A program made the position numbers and the translations under genes. From NCBI GenBank assembly GCA_949747745.1, contig CATKFT010000160.1, positions 1 to 15,979 on the forward strand: a stretch of 15,979 bases of DNA, read 5' to 3'. Positions 1 through 8,506 of the stretch are shown piece by piece. Source of the DNA: an uncultured Clostridia bacterium. Its GTDB lineage: Bacteria > Bacillota_A > Clostridia > TANB77 > CAG-508. The notes under the pieces are model-generated. The model was not told the origin of the DNA. It did no database searches and was given only the letters and a program-made list of their open reading frames with translations. Numbering within the stretch: position 1 is the stretch's first letter; each line of letters begins with the position of its first letter.

Positions 1-1704
1 AAGTTGCGGAAAGAGTTATGGATTCAAATGACCAAGAAAAAGAGAGAGGAATTACAATATTATCTAAAAATACATCAGTAATGTATAATGATATAAAAAT
101 AAATATTGTTGATACACCTGGACATGCTGATTTTGGAGGAGAAGTTGAGAGGGTATTAAAAACAGTTGATGGCGTTTTACTTTTGGTTGATGCTTTTGAA
201 GGAACAATGCCTCAAACAAGAGAAGTATTAAAAAAATCTTTAGCATTAAACTTAAAACCAATAGTAGTAATTAACAAAATAGATAGACCAGGAGCAAATC
301 CTGAAAAAGTGGTTGATGAAGTTATAGAATTATTTATAGAACTTGATGCAAATGATGATCAATTAGATTTTCCAGTTGTATATGCATCAGCAAAAAATGG
401 AATAGGAAAAATGGATTTATCTGAAGAAACATCTGATCTAAACTGTTTATTTGAAACAATCATAGATAAAATAACTCCACCAAAATGTGAAATAGAAGGA
501 CCTATGCAAATGCTTGTGTCTAATATAGATTATGATGACTATGTTGGAAGAATTGCTGTAGGAAGAGTTGAAAGAGGAACTGTTAAAGCTAATATGCCTG
601 TTAGCATATGTAAAAAAGAGGATAAAGTAACTAATGGTAGAGTAGTAAAACTATATACACATGTTGGTTTAAAAAGGGAAGAAACAGATGAAGTAAAGGC
701 TGGGGATATTATCGCCATTTCAGGTATAAGTGATATAAATATAGGTGAAACAATATGTGATTATGAACATCCTGAAAAAATAGATTTTGTAGATATAGAT
801 GAACCAACAGTATCTATGACATTTAGTGTAAATAATGGACCATTTGCAGGAAAGGAAGGACAATTTATAACATCAAGACATATTAGAGATAGATTATTTA
901 AAGAATTAGAAAGAAATGTAAGTTTACGTGTAAAAGAAACAGATTCACCAGATAGCTTTGATGTTTCACGGACGTGGAGAATTACATTTATCTGTATTAA
1001 TTGAAAATATGAGAAGAGAAGGTTTTGAACTTTTAGTATCTCGACCAAAAGTTATATTTAAAGAAATAAATGGACAAAAATGCGAACCTATTGAAAGATT
1101 AATAGTAAATGTTCCAGATGAATCAATAGGTACAGTTATTGAAAAACTAGGTCAAAGAAAAGCTGAAATGGTAAACATGGAACCAGCAGAAGATGGACAT
1201 ACTAAAATAGAATTTAAAATTCCTGCAAGAGGGTTAATTGGATATAGAACTGAATTCTTAACAGATACTAAAGGTGTTGGAGTAATGAACCATGTATTTG
1301 ATTCATATGAACCATATAAAGGTGATGTATTATCAAGAGTAAGAGGAACAATTGTAGCATTTGAAGCCGGAAAGAGTGTAACATATGGTTTATATAATGC
1401 ACAAGATAAGGGAGATTTATTTATAGGACCAGGTGTAGAAGTATATGAAGGTATGATTGTTGGATTAAATTCTAGAAATGAAGATTTAGCAATTAATGTA
1501 TGTAAAGAAAAACATTTAACAAATACAAGAGCATCAGGTTCAGATGATGCATTAAGACTTGTCCCACCAATACAATTTTCTTTGGAAAAAGCAATAGAAT
1601 TTATACAAGATGATGAACTTGTAGAAGTTACACCAAAAAGTATTCGTTTAAGGAAGAAAATATTAAGTAGCAAGGAAAGAGAAATTGCTGCAAGAAGAAA
1701 ATAA
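1..1704 (+). CDS. typA: Ribosome-associated GTPase BipA/TypA (5' end outside window; one CGGA +1 shift)
   Basis: This is a translational GTPase of the EF-G/LepA class that binds the 70S ribosome and acts in subunit assembly and stress adaptation. The visible reading starts in [10 protein letters not shown], so about 40 N-terminal residues including the P-loop lie upstream. G2 (ERGITI), G3 ([12 protein letters not shown]), G4 (NKIDRPG) and G5 (YASAKNG) are present, then the beta-barrel, EF-G-like and BipA C-terminal domains. The frame from position 3 runs to a CGG at 969 and would stop at 1002-1004. The +1 frame from 970 continues to TAA at 1704. Joining them at CGGA 969-972 gives [14 protein letters not shown], which is the family sequence with glycine in its conserved place and no added residue. 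The fragment is about 566 residues. Both halves are perfectly conserved, so I infer a functional gene and not a pseudogene. Confidence 0.93.
969..972 (+). other. CGGA +1 frameshift/quadruplet site in typA
   Basis: The in-frame CGG follows TCA. Reading CGGA as one glycine gives S-G-R-G-E, which matches the BipA family without an indel. Triplet reading stops within 12 codons. Confidence 0.8.
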
Positions 1705-1737
1705 AGTTATTTATATAGAATTATATAGAAAATGAAT

Positions 1738-1778
1738 TTGTACCAAAAAGTACTATTAACAAGTATTTTTTTGGTACA
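1738..1778. terminator. Hairpin terminator downstream of typA
   Basis: The arms at about 1738-1754 (TTGTACCAAAAAGTACT) and 1761-1777 are complementary with one bulge, and a run of T lies inside the right arm. It sits 34 bases after the typA stop. A second small hairpin (GCACTT 1795-1800 with AAGTGC 1807-1812) lies between it and the end of the convergent regulator gene and may serve that gene. Confidence 0.55.
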
Positions 1779-1834
1779 AAACATAATAAATAATGCACTT
1801 AAGTAAAAGTGCCAATATATTTAATAACTATATA

Positions 1835-2095
1835 TTAAGCTTCATAATAATTATCAGCACCTGAATATAAATCCTCTAAAGAAATCTCTAATACTTTACA
1901 AAAAGCAAGAACTTCGAAATCCTTTACAGTTTTTTTACCATACTCAATTTCATATATATCACATATATACATGGTAACACCAATTAAATCTAGTTTTCGG
2001 CAAATTTCTGGTTGAGACATTTTCTTTAGATTACGGTATTTTCTTAAGTTTTTCCCAATAATATTCAAATTTCCATTTAAGGTTTTAACTTTCAT
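1835..2095 (-). CDS. Small XRE-family helix-turn-helix regulator
   Basis: This 86-residue protein is almost entirely one lambda-repressor-like HTH domain (about residues 12-78). It contains IGKNLRKYRNLKKMSQ, then a predicted recognition-helix region, then YEIEYGKKTV and an LEISLEDLY tail, the usual end of such domains. It has no sensor or dimerisation domain, so it is probably a DNA-binding repressor that acts as an oligomer. The ATG start is preceded on the minus strand by AGAGGA at about 2100-2106. It is monocistronic and convergent with typA. Its divergent neighbour is the O-methyltransferase gene, and an inverted repeat lies in the shared upstream region. The target is unknown. It uses CGA and CGT for arginine and contains no CGG. 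Confidence 0.75.
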   Translation of the reverse strand: MKVKTLNGNLNIIGKNLRKYRNLKKMSQPEICRKLDLIGVTMYICDIYEIEYGKKTVKDFEVLAFCKVLEISLEDLYSGADNYYEA

Positions 2096-2175
2096 ATTTT
2101 TCCTCTTTTTTCTTTTAGTATAATTTATATAAATGATTTTATAATAAATAGTAAAATAAATTTACAGGAACAACA

Positions 2176-2209
2176 TGTAAAAATAGCAAAAAAGCGACAT
2201 TTTTTTACA
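2176..2209. repeat. Inverted repeat in the XRE/O-methyltransferase divergent region
   Basis: TGTAAAAA at 2176-2183 is the exact inverse of TTTTTACA at 2202-2209. It lies 81 bases upstream of the XRE start and could be an operator, but base composition makes short A/T palindromes common. Apart from this and the promoter at 2377-2405, I see nothing in the 347-base gap 2096-2442. Confidence 0.25.
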
Positions 2210-2376
2210 AAACAATTTAAAACGCTCTAATAAACAAAAAATAAATTAAAACAATAATAATGTTTGTTATTGTAACTCACAATTAAGAAAATTGAATTAG
2301 AATAAATTGTCAGTTCATTGATGATATAATAACAACAAGTTTTTTTTAAGTATACTTTAAGTATTTTTTTTAAATC

Positions 2377-2405
2377 TTGGAAAAAGTAAAAAAATATGAT
2401 ACAAT
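2377..2405 (+). promoter_or_regulatory. Sigma-A-type promoter for the O-methyltransferase gene
   Basis: TTGGAA (2377-2382), a 17-base spacer and TACAAT (2400-2405). Transcription would start near 2412. This shows that upstream in-frame start codons overlapping the -35 box are not used. Confidence 0.6.
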
Positions 2406-2442
2406 TTTTATACATTATATGAAGAAGGGAAATGAATTCTAT

Positions 2443-3040
2443 ATGAATAAATTAGAACTAGAAAAAATAAAAAAAGAAGCATTAGATGAACATATACCAA
2501 TTATAATGGATGAAACATTGGCAGTTTTAGAGGAGATTTTAAAGGATATTACATTAAATCGAGTATTAGAAATAGGAACAGCAGTTGGGTATTCTAGTAT
2601 ATGTTTTACTAAATTCTTGGAAAAAAATGGAGTAATAGATACAATAGAACGTGAAGAAGATAGAGTTATTAAGGCAAAAGAAAATATTAAAAAGGCAGAA
2701 GTGGAAGGTAAAATTAATATATATTTAGGAGATGCTGTTGAAATACTTCCAACATTTAATAATAAATATGATATGATATTTATAGATGCTGCTAAGGGAA
2801 AATATCCATTTTTCTTAGAACAGTCTCTTAGACTGATTAATAGTAATGGTATAATTATTGCTGATAATGTATTATATAAAGGATATGTTATGAGCGATTA
2901 TAATAAGCATAAACAAAGAACTGCTGTAAGAAATTTGCGTGAATATATAAAAGAAATACGGGGAAAATCCGCTTCTTGATACACAAATTTTAGAAGTAGG
3001 GGATGGACTTAGTATAAGTAGAGTAAAAGGGAAGATTTGA
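2443..3040 (+). CDS. trmR: Class I SAM O-methyltransferase, TrmR-like (one CGGG +1 shift)
   Basis: This is a family 3 O-methyltransferase (PF01596 type). The closest characterised bacterial relative by architecture is TrmR (YrrM), which methylates 5-hydroxyuridine-34 of tRNA to 5-methoxyuridine. The SAM motif is VLEIGTAVGYSS (residues 41-52). Metal and catalytic residues are D115 in FIDAAKG and D141-N142 in IIADNV. I chose ATG 2443 because the promoter ends just upstream and GAAGGGA precedes it; ATG 2419 is possible. The triplet frame stops at 2977-2979. With CGGG 2959-2962 read as one residue (G173) the protein continues as ENPLLDTQILEVGDGLSISR, which is the family's typical C-terminal strand (VGDGLSIS), to TGA at 3040, giving 198 residues. 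The TrmR assignment is an inference, supported by a TrhP-like gene in the same window. Confidence 0.78.
2959..2962 (+). other. CGGG +1 frameshift/quadruplet site in the O-methyltransferase gene
   Basis: The in-frame CGG follows ATA. The +1 frame from 2960 encodes the missing family C-terminus. The residue at the site is at a variable position, so its identity as glycine is not proved here. Confidence 0.72.
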
Positions 3041-3046
3041 TATTAC

Positions 3047-3080
3047 AAAGAAGAACCTACTCTTTAATAGGTTCTTCTTT
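3047..3080. terminator. Hairpin terminator between convergent genes
   Basis: A perfect 13-bp stem: AAAGAAGAACCTA (3047-3059) pairs with TAGGTTCTTCTTT (3068-3080) around an 8-base loop. It follows the restored O-methyltransferase stop (3040) by 6 bases. It also encodes the last residues of the convergent RelA/SpoT-like gene. Its position supports the extended O-methyltransferase end. Confidence 0.75.
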
Positions 3081-4202
3081 AATTTTATTAAGTTCACGTT
3101 TTACTTCTTTTATAAACGGAGTAAGCAAAGTTTCTTCTTCTGAAAATTGATTCCAAGAAACAGCATATAAAAATGTTTTGCCATCATCTGTAATAGGAAT
3201 ATGATTTGCATGCCTAAAAGCATCTTTAAACAAAAGTTCTTCTATTACATCTTTCCCTGTTGAAGGATCTCTTGTAATAATAGTATATTTAGGAACACGT
3301 AAACGAGAATCTTCACCTAACTTTATAGGTTTATAATTATAATGTCCAATTAGAGTATCTCTTTTAGCAATAAATTCCATATCTGGGGTTCTTATTTGAT
3401 CTTCGTAACAACAATCTGGATTATGTTTATTATAGTATATAAGATGTACAGATTGATATTTTTTAGACTTATCATCATCTTTTGAAGCATTATCTTGAAA
3501 TTTTGTATTTTCTTCAGCACGTCTAATATTAGATTTTGCTTTATCTGGATTATCAATATAATCTTTTAAAATTTTTAATTCATATTTACTGTGTGAAGAA
3601 TGCATTTTAGATAATGCTACTTGAATATATGTTTTAGCATATGGGATAAGATCAAGTTCATTATCACCAGTTTCTAATGCATAAGGTATATGTCTTGCCC
3701 CTATAATATCATTAATAAACATTTTTTCAGGATTTCCATTTGTATCTATTATTTTTTGATTTACTTTATCTTCATAACTATACAAAGATTTTTGTCTAAT
3801 TTTAGTTACTAATTGAGTTATTTCAGGATATTTACGTAATATTTCTTGTCTTTCAAGGAAAACCTCATCAAGAATATCTTGTTTATATGAAGTAGAAAAT
3901 TTTTCATACCTGTCTGCTAGTTCTTTATGATAAGGACTTCTTAAATATGCTTCTATATTTCTTGGTTTTTTTGGAATATGATAAGGAAGATGATATTTAT
4001 AATTATGAATTTCGTCTATTCTATGTGATTCATAATATTCAGGCTTAAGTTTTAGAATTATATAATTTTCATCTTCTTCAATTTCCACTGCCTCGTACAT
4101 TTCTCTAGAAAAATTCATTTTTGAAATGAGTGATGGATAATTTTTAATTACAATATTTGGTATATTTACTTTTGGCACAAAATCTGTATTTCCACTGTTC
4201 AA
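3057..4202 (-). CDS. Divergent RelA/SpoT-domain (alarmone synthetase-like) protein
   Basis: I recognise a diverged (p)ppGpp synthetase nucleotidyltransferase domain. In order (numbered from TTG 4202): the R136-x-K-S-x-x-x-S-x-x-x-K146 signature; D165 in INDIIGAR, at the position of the metal-binding aspartate; K-YQSVH (249-253), the usual Y-Q-S-x-H substrate loop; and E267-D-Q-I-R-T, the second catalytic acid with its QIRT strand, followed by HYNYK. There is no HD hydrolase, TGS or ACT domain. An unusual N-terminal region of about 130 residues and a charged insert (about 220-248) set it apart from small alarmone synthetases. The start is TTG 4202 (AAAGG 11 bases upstream) or GTG 4211 (spacing only 2). 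It lies downstream of the PF06541 gene with a 71-base gap and may share its transcript. The product could be an alarmone or another nucleotide. Confidence 0.6.
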   Translation of the reverse strand: MNSGNTDFVPKVNIPNIVIKNYPSLISKMNFSREMYEAVEIEEDENYIILKLKPEYYESHRIDEIHNYKYHLPYHIPKKPRNIEAYLRSPYHKELADRYEKFSTSYKQDILDEVFLERQEILRKYPEITQLVTKIRQKSLYSYEDKVNQKIIDTNGNPEKMFINDIIGARHIPYALETGDNELDLIPYAKTYIQVALSKMHSSHSKYELKILKDYIDNPDKAKSNIRRAEENTKFQDNASKDDDKSKKYQSVHLIYYNKHNPDCCYEDQIRTPDMEFIAKRDTLIGHYNYKPIKLGEDSRLRVPKYTIITRDPSTGKDVIEELLFKDAFRHANHIPITDDGKTFLYAVSWNQFSEEETLLTPFIKEVKRELNKIKEEPIKE

Positions 4203-4282
4203 TATTATCACTACCTTTCATATTTAATTATAACATATATAAATAGGAAAAGTCTAGCAAAAATATAATAATGCTAGATTGC

Positions 4283-4841
4283 TTACCCAATATTTAAATA
4301 CTTTATACTAGATAATACAGTATCAATAATTAAAATAATAAAACATACATTGAGCATTAATAATTGTAGTTCCTTTGGTATTTTCTTTAGTATAGGTTTT
4401 AGTTTCTTTTCAAAGAAAGGATGTACATAATGTATAAAAATTAAAGCAATAATTCCCCAAGCAAATGAAAAGAATATACTAATTCTTCCATTTAAGTTCA
4501 TAAAATCATCTGCATAATCCCACCATTTAGCACAAAACAAAGCATCAAGCATAAAGCCAACTATGTATTCAAATACTGAAAAAACAATACTTGAATATAT
4601 AAATAGTTTAAAAGAATTATTTTTATATCTATGTAGACAACTAATTAATATAATAGCTCCCCAACCATAAATAGGGCATAATGGACCATATAAAAAACCC
4701 CTTTTAGTGAAATGCCCAAGAGTGATTACAGCATAAAATGTTTCAAGTAGCCAACCGTATAAATGCATACATAAAAAAATATAATAATAAATATCTATAT
4801 CCTATTTTCTTTCTATTTAATGTGTTTGCAGAAGTATCCAT
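4283..4841 (-). CDS. PF06541-family (putative ABC-transporter type IV) membrane protein (one CGGT +1 shift)
   Basis: The family signatures IGWLLE (residues 28-33), RGFLYGPLCPIYG, WWDYADDFMNLNGRI and FAWG are visible, with about five membrane spans. The biochemical function is unknown despite the family name. The frame from the internal ATG 4768 lacks the first membrane segment. On the minus strand a strong Shine-Dalgarno (TAAGGAGG, 4853-4860) precedes ATG 4841, and that frame encodes MDTSANTLNRKKIGYRYLLL and then YFFMYAFI before reaching CGG at 4757-4755, with a stop four codons later. Reading CGGT as one glycine joins this to GWLLETFYA. It restores the family's usual start, a hydrophobic segment running into GW-x-x-E. 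Total length is 185 residues. I prefer this longer model because of the ribosome binding site and the conserved GW. Confidence 0.8.
4754..4757 (-). other. CGGT +1 frameshift/quadruplet site in the PF06541 gene
   Basis: On the minus strand ATA is followed by CGGT and then TGG. Four-base reading gives I-G-W. It is the only site in the window with T in the fourth position. It is hidden from gene callers, which would choose the internal ATG 4768. Confidence 0.75.
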
Positions 4842-5057
4842 AATTTGCAAATCCTCCTTATCGATATGTTAATAATATCAAAATATAGTAAAAAATAAAA
4901 GTATTTTTATAAAATATTAATATTTGTTAATAAAATCCATCATCTAATAACATCTATCAATAACATTATAGTTACTGATAATAGTATAAAAAAATAATTA
5001 ATTATCAACTAAAATTATCATCTAGTAACATATTATTAAACAATTTTATGAAAATAG

Positions 5058-5086
5058 TTTAAATTAGATATTATAAGTGGTATAAT
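5058..5086 (+). promoter_or_regulatory. Promoter of the D-lactate dehydrogenase gene
   Basis: A perfect -10 box TATAAT (5081-5086) lies 17 bases after a weak -35 TTTAAA (5058-5063). Transcription would start inside the adjacent palindrome. The gap 4842-5190 otherwise holds only AT-rich sequence and the minus-strand ribosome binding site at 4853-4860. Confidence 0.55.
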
Positions 5087-5087
5087 A

Positions 5088-5110
5088 TTTATGTGTTAAA
5101 AACACATAAA
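5088..5110. promoter_or_regulatory. Perfect palindrome at the ldh transcription start (probable operator)
   Basis: The arms TTTATGTGTT (5088-5097) and AACACATAAA (5101-5110) are exact inverse complements with a 3-base centre. They begin one base after the -10 box. A bound repressor would block initiation. The TGTGTT...AACACA core resembles redox-sensing Rex operators, which control fermentative dehydrogenases in clostridia. That identity is inference. Confidence 0.5.
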
Positions 5111-5190
5111 GGTGCAAAACTAATTTTAATATTGTAAGATAATAATTAGAGGTACCTTAAACTAACTAAGAAAAGGAAAGGAATTTTATC

Positions 5191-6180
5191 ATGGTAAAAA
5201 TAGCTTTTTTTGATACAAAAGATTATGACAAACATTTTTTTGAACTTTATAACAAGGATTACAATTATGATATAACTTATTTTGAAACAAAATTAACGAA
5301 AGAAACAGCAATACTTGCAAAAGGTTATGATGTTGTATGTATTTTTGTAAATGATATAGCAGATAAAGAAACATTAAAAATATTAGAAGAAAATGGTGTT
5401 AAATTAATTGCTCTTCGTTGTGCTGGATTTAATAATGTTGATTTAGATAACAAAGGAAGTTTAAGAGTAGTTAGAGTTCCACAATATTCTCCACACTCTG
5501 TAGCAGAACATGCAACAGCATTACTTTTAAATATTAATAGAAAAATATATAAATCTTATCAACGTGTTAAAAAATATAATTTTTCTTTAGATGGTTTATT
5601 AGGTTTTGATATTTATGGGAAAACAGTTGGTGTAATAGGTACAGGTAAGATTGGGAAGGCTTTTATAGAAATAATGAAAGGTTTTGGTGCAAATGTTATT
5701 GCATACGATTTATTTAAAGATGAAAAAGCCCCAACTGAGCTAGGATTTGAATATGTAGATTTAGATACTTTATATAAAGAATCTGATATTATATCAATTC
5801 ATTGTCCGCTTACTCCAGAGACAGATAATATGATTAATAAAAGAAGTATTGAAAAAATGAAAAAAGGTGTAATTATTATTAATACAAGCCGTGGGAAATT
5901 AGTAAATACAGATGATTTGATTGATGAATTATCTAATGGTAAAATTGCAGGAGTAGGGCTTGATGTATATGATAATGAAGGAGAATATTTCTTAAAAGAT
6001 TTATCAAACTCATATAAAAGAGATAAAAATTTATCATTACTAATTTCAATGCCAAATGTTATAATAACATCACATCAAGCTTTTTTCACTAATGAAGCAT
6101 TAAACAAAATTGCAAGTGATACATGTCATAATATCAAAGACATATTTACAGATGGAAAATGTAATAATGAATTAGTATAA
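5191..6180 (+). CDS. ldhA: D-lactate dehydrogenase (D-2-hydroxyacid dehydrogenase family)
   Basis: Reduces pyruvate to D-lactate with NADH in the cytoplasm, regenerating NAD+ in fermentation. The 329 residues match the family length. The N-terminal catalytic half carries VVRVPQYSPHSVAEHA (93-108), the substrate-binding region typical of D-LDH. The NAD-binding fold has G150-T-G152-K-I-G155 with the acidic D173 after the second strand. Catalytic residues are R234 (NTSRG), E263 (DNEGEYF) and H295 (ITSHQAF). The start ATG follows AAGGAAAGGA at good spacing. The gene is monocistronic, with a promoter and palindromic operator upstream. Related 2-hydroxyacid dehydrogenases share the fold, but YSPxSVAEHA and the NEGEYF segment favour D-LDH. 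It has no CGG codon and no frame break. Confidence 0.92.
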   Translation: MVKIAFFDTKDYDKHFFELYNKDYNYDITYFETKLTKETAILAKGYDVVCIFVNDIADKETLKILEENGVKLIALRCAGFNNVDLDNKGSLRVVRVPQYSPHSVAEHATALLLNINRKIYKSYQRVKKYNFSLDGLLGFDIYGKTVGVIGTGKIGKAFIEIMKGFGANVIAYDLFKDEKAPTELGFEYVDLDTLYKESDIISIHCPLTPETDNMINKRSIEKMKKGVIIINTSRGKLVNTDDLIDELSNGKIAGVGLDVYDNEGEYFLKDLSNSYKRDKNLSLLISMPNVIITSHQAFFTNEALNKIASDTCHNIKDIFTDGKCNNELV

Positions 6181-6212
6181 AAAATAACAGCATAATTGTA
6201 AAAAAGTCTCTT

Positions 6213-6243
6213 ATAGTTTTTTAGAATATCATAGTTTTTTAGA
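6213..6243 (+). repeat. Two copies of a 13-base direct repeat
   Basis: ATAGTTTTTTAGA occurs at 6213-6225 and again at 6231-6243 just after the ldh gene. The T-runs may contribute to transcript ending, but no good stem is visible. Confidence 0.3.
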
Positions 6244-6343
6244 TAAAACAATTGAAAATAAAAAAGTATAGCAATTTTAATGGGCATCAAGATAAAAGCA
6301 TATTAATAAAAGTATAAAAATTTAATAAATGGAGTAAAATATT

Positions 6344-7574
6344 ATGAAAAAACCAGAATTATTAGCACCAGCAGGGTCATTTAATAAAGCAAAAATTGCG
6401 TTTTTATATGGAGCAGATGCAGTATATGCAGGAACATCTTCACTTTCATTAAGAACAAGAGCAGAAATGGAAGATGATGATTTAATAAAAACCATTAAAT
6501 ATGCACACGAACTTGGAAAAAAAGTTTATGTAGCAATTAATATATATGCATGGGACAATATGTATGATGAAATAAGAAAACAAGCTAGAATTTTAAATGA
6601 ATTAAAAGTTGATGGAATTATTGTAGCAGATGGGGGAGTAGTAGAAGTAATTAAAGAAGAAGCTCCAGATGTAGATATTCATATAAGCACACAGTCAAAT
6701 GTTGTAAGTTATCATTCTGCAAATTTTTGGCATAATAATGGTGCAAAGCGTGTAATACTTGCACGTGAATTACATAAATCACAGATAAAACACATAATAG
6801 ATAATACACCAATTAGGTTAGAAACAGAAATATTTATACATGGTGCAATTTGTTTTGGTTATTCAGGAAGATGCTTTTTAAGTGATTTTCTTGCTTGTAG
6901 AAGTGCAAATTTAGGAGACTGCGCCCAAAGTTGTAGATGGTCGTATAACTTATATGCAGAAGAGACAAATAACCCTGGAAATTTAATGCCTGTGGAGCAT
7001 GATGATAAAGGTACATATATATTTTCTTCAAAAGATTTATGTTTAATTAAAGAAATTCCTGAAATAATAGAAATGGGTGTGGATAGCTTAAAAATAGAGG
7101 GAAGACTTAAAACAGAATATTATCTTGCAACAGTAGTAAATGCATATAGAAATGCAATTGATGATTATATAAATAATGTAGATAAATATGATTATACAAA
7201 GTATATAAAAGAATTAGAAAAAGTAAAAACAAGAGGATTAACTACATTTTATTTTAATGACAGAAATAATAAAGATTTCCAAGAGTATGAAGGAAAACAA
7301 TATAATCCAAATTATGAATTTGGAGGAAAAGTAGTTAAATATGATGAAGATAAATCTATTATTGAAATAAAAAACAGATTACAAGTTGGAGATACCTTAG
7401 AAATACTTATACCTGGGCAAATTGAAAACTACAGATTTACAATAGAAAACTTATTTGATTCAGAAACTGGTAAAGAGGTAGACTTTGTAAACCCCCGGAA
7501 AACTTGGTCAAACAGTAAAAATGAAATTACCAATTAAAGCAGAAGAAAACTGGATTATTAGAAGAAAAAAGTGA
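6344..7574 (+). CDS. trhP: Peptidase U32-family protein, TrhP-like tRNA wobble hydroxylation factor (one CGGA +1 shift)
   Basis: U32-family proteins of this size (TrhP, YrrO/YegQ group) take part in prephenate-dependent hydroxylation of uridine-34 in tRNA, the step before TrmR methylation. The start is PELLAPAGS, the usual N-terminus. The U32 signature is at 162-177 (E162-I-F-I-H-G-A-x-C170 ... SGRC177), with further cysteines C185, C193 and C197 of the likely iron-sulfur site. SLKIEGR follows. A C-terminal beta domain contains the shift. The triplet frame stops at 7535-7537. Reading CGGA 7496-7499 as G385 gives VNPGKLGQTVKMKLP, the expected last strands, and ends at TGA 7574, making 409 residues. 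GGAG precedes the ATG. A bidirectional terminator follows at 7644. Confidence 0.82.
7496..7499 (+). other. CGGA +1 frameshift/quadruplet site in trhP
   Basis: CCC is followed by CGGA. Here the upstream C-run (CCCCC, 7492-7496) would also allow a simple homopolymer error, so this site alone is weak evidence. The restored NPGK and C-terminal strands fit the family. Confidence 0.65.
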
Positions 7575-7643
7575 ATATAAATTATTATATTCAGTAAATA
7601 GCAATACTGTAACTTTAAGTTCATAGTAGTTGAATCTAGGAAG

Positions 7644-7682
7644 CCTTAAGTAATAATCTTATAGAAGGATTATTATTTAAGG
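7644..7682. terminator. Bidirectional hairpin terminator between trhP and the DUF368 gene
   Basis: CCTTAAGTAATAATCTT (7644-7660) pairs with AAGGATTATTATTTAAGG (7665-7682), with one bulge and one G-T pair, around a 4-base loop. The flanking genes converge on it. Confidence 0.65.
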
Positions 7683-7708
7683 TTTCAGTATTAATTCGAA
7701 TATAAATT

Positions 7709-8506
7709 TTAAACTTTTTCTAAATTTATTGATATATAAAATCCAATCATAAATAATATAACAGAAATAATACTTGAAAAATTGAATCCTAAACCAGAAT
7801 ACAAAACAGGAATAGAACCTAATATAAAGCCTAAAATTGCATAGTATGTTTGAGTATGAAAATTATCTAAAAAGTATTTTGTTATTTTAAGAAATATATA
7901 ACCACCTAATAAAACACCAATTCCCATTGGGATTAGTATATACAAATTAACATTAGAAACAGCCAAAAGATACACATCATATATTCCAAGAAGCATTAAT
8001 AAAACAGTACTACTAATACCAGGAACAACAACCCCTATACTCATTATAAATCCACCTAATACTAAATATAAGAAAGTAGTATTATTTGCAAAATTGCTAC
8101 TAGATGTTTGGTTTTCTATATATAACAATAACAAAGTAAAGAGTAATGTAATTAAAGTATATATTAAATAATGTAACCTAAATCCATTTTTAGAATTTGC
8201 ATTTTTAAGTATACTTGGAACACCACCTAAAATTATGCCAATAAAACAAAACTTTGTTGGTATTTCAAAATTTGAAAATAGTATTCTTAATAAATTCCCA
8301 AAAAGAATTATACCAATACCAGAACCTATTACTATTGGCAACAAAAACTTAATATTTCTTTTTATGTCTTTAAAAAAGTTCAATATACTATCTAATAATT
8401 TTTCATAAATACCAAAACTAACGCATAAAACACCACTACTAATTCCTGGTAAAATTGCACCAGCACCTAATGCTATTCCTTTTAAACAATTCAAAATAAA
8501 CTTCAT
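7709..8506 (-). CDS. DUF368 membrane protein, PopT-type undecaprenyl-phosphate transporter candidate
   Basis: This 265-residue polytopic membrane protein has two similar halves, each with a glycine/proline motif: GAGAILPGISSGVL near residue 15 and SIGVVVPGISSTVL near residue 160. This internal repeat and the PGISS motifs are typical of DUF368. Members of this family (PopT) have been shown to help return undecaprenyl phosphate across the membrane for cell-wall synthesis. That function is transferred by family here. I count roughly eight hydrophobic segments and no soluble domain. The ATG at 8506 is preceded by AGGTGA. The start and its ribosome binding site are duplicated just upstream (8495-8536), which creates a five-codon leader. 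The gene is monocistronic, between a shared terminator and the divergent methyltransferase gene. There is no CGG and no frame break. Confidence 0.85.
   Translation of the reverse strand: MKFILNCLKGIALGAGAILPGISSGVLCVSFGIYEKLLDSILNFFKDIKRNIKFLLPIVIGSGIGIILFGNLLRILFSNFEIPTKFCFIGIILGGVPSILKNANSKNGFRLHYLIYTLITLLFTLLLLYIENQTSSSNFANNTTFLYLVLGGFIMSIGVVVPGISSTVLLMLLGIYDVYLLAVSNVNLYILIPMGIGVLLGGYIFLKITKYFLDNFHTQTYYAILGFILGSIPVLYSGLGFNFSSIISVILFMIGFYISINLEKV

Noticed and set aside
1152..1673. Long minus-strand open frames opposite typA, prfB, lysC and other genes
   Set aside because: They are shadows of conserved plus-strand genes, with low-complexity, implausible proteins and no ribosome binding sites.
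4283..4768. The short PF06541 model starting at the internal ATG
   Set aside because: It has no ribosome binding site and loses the first hydrophobic segment. The TAAGGAGG/ATG 4841 start with CGGT decoding explains the region better.
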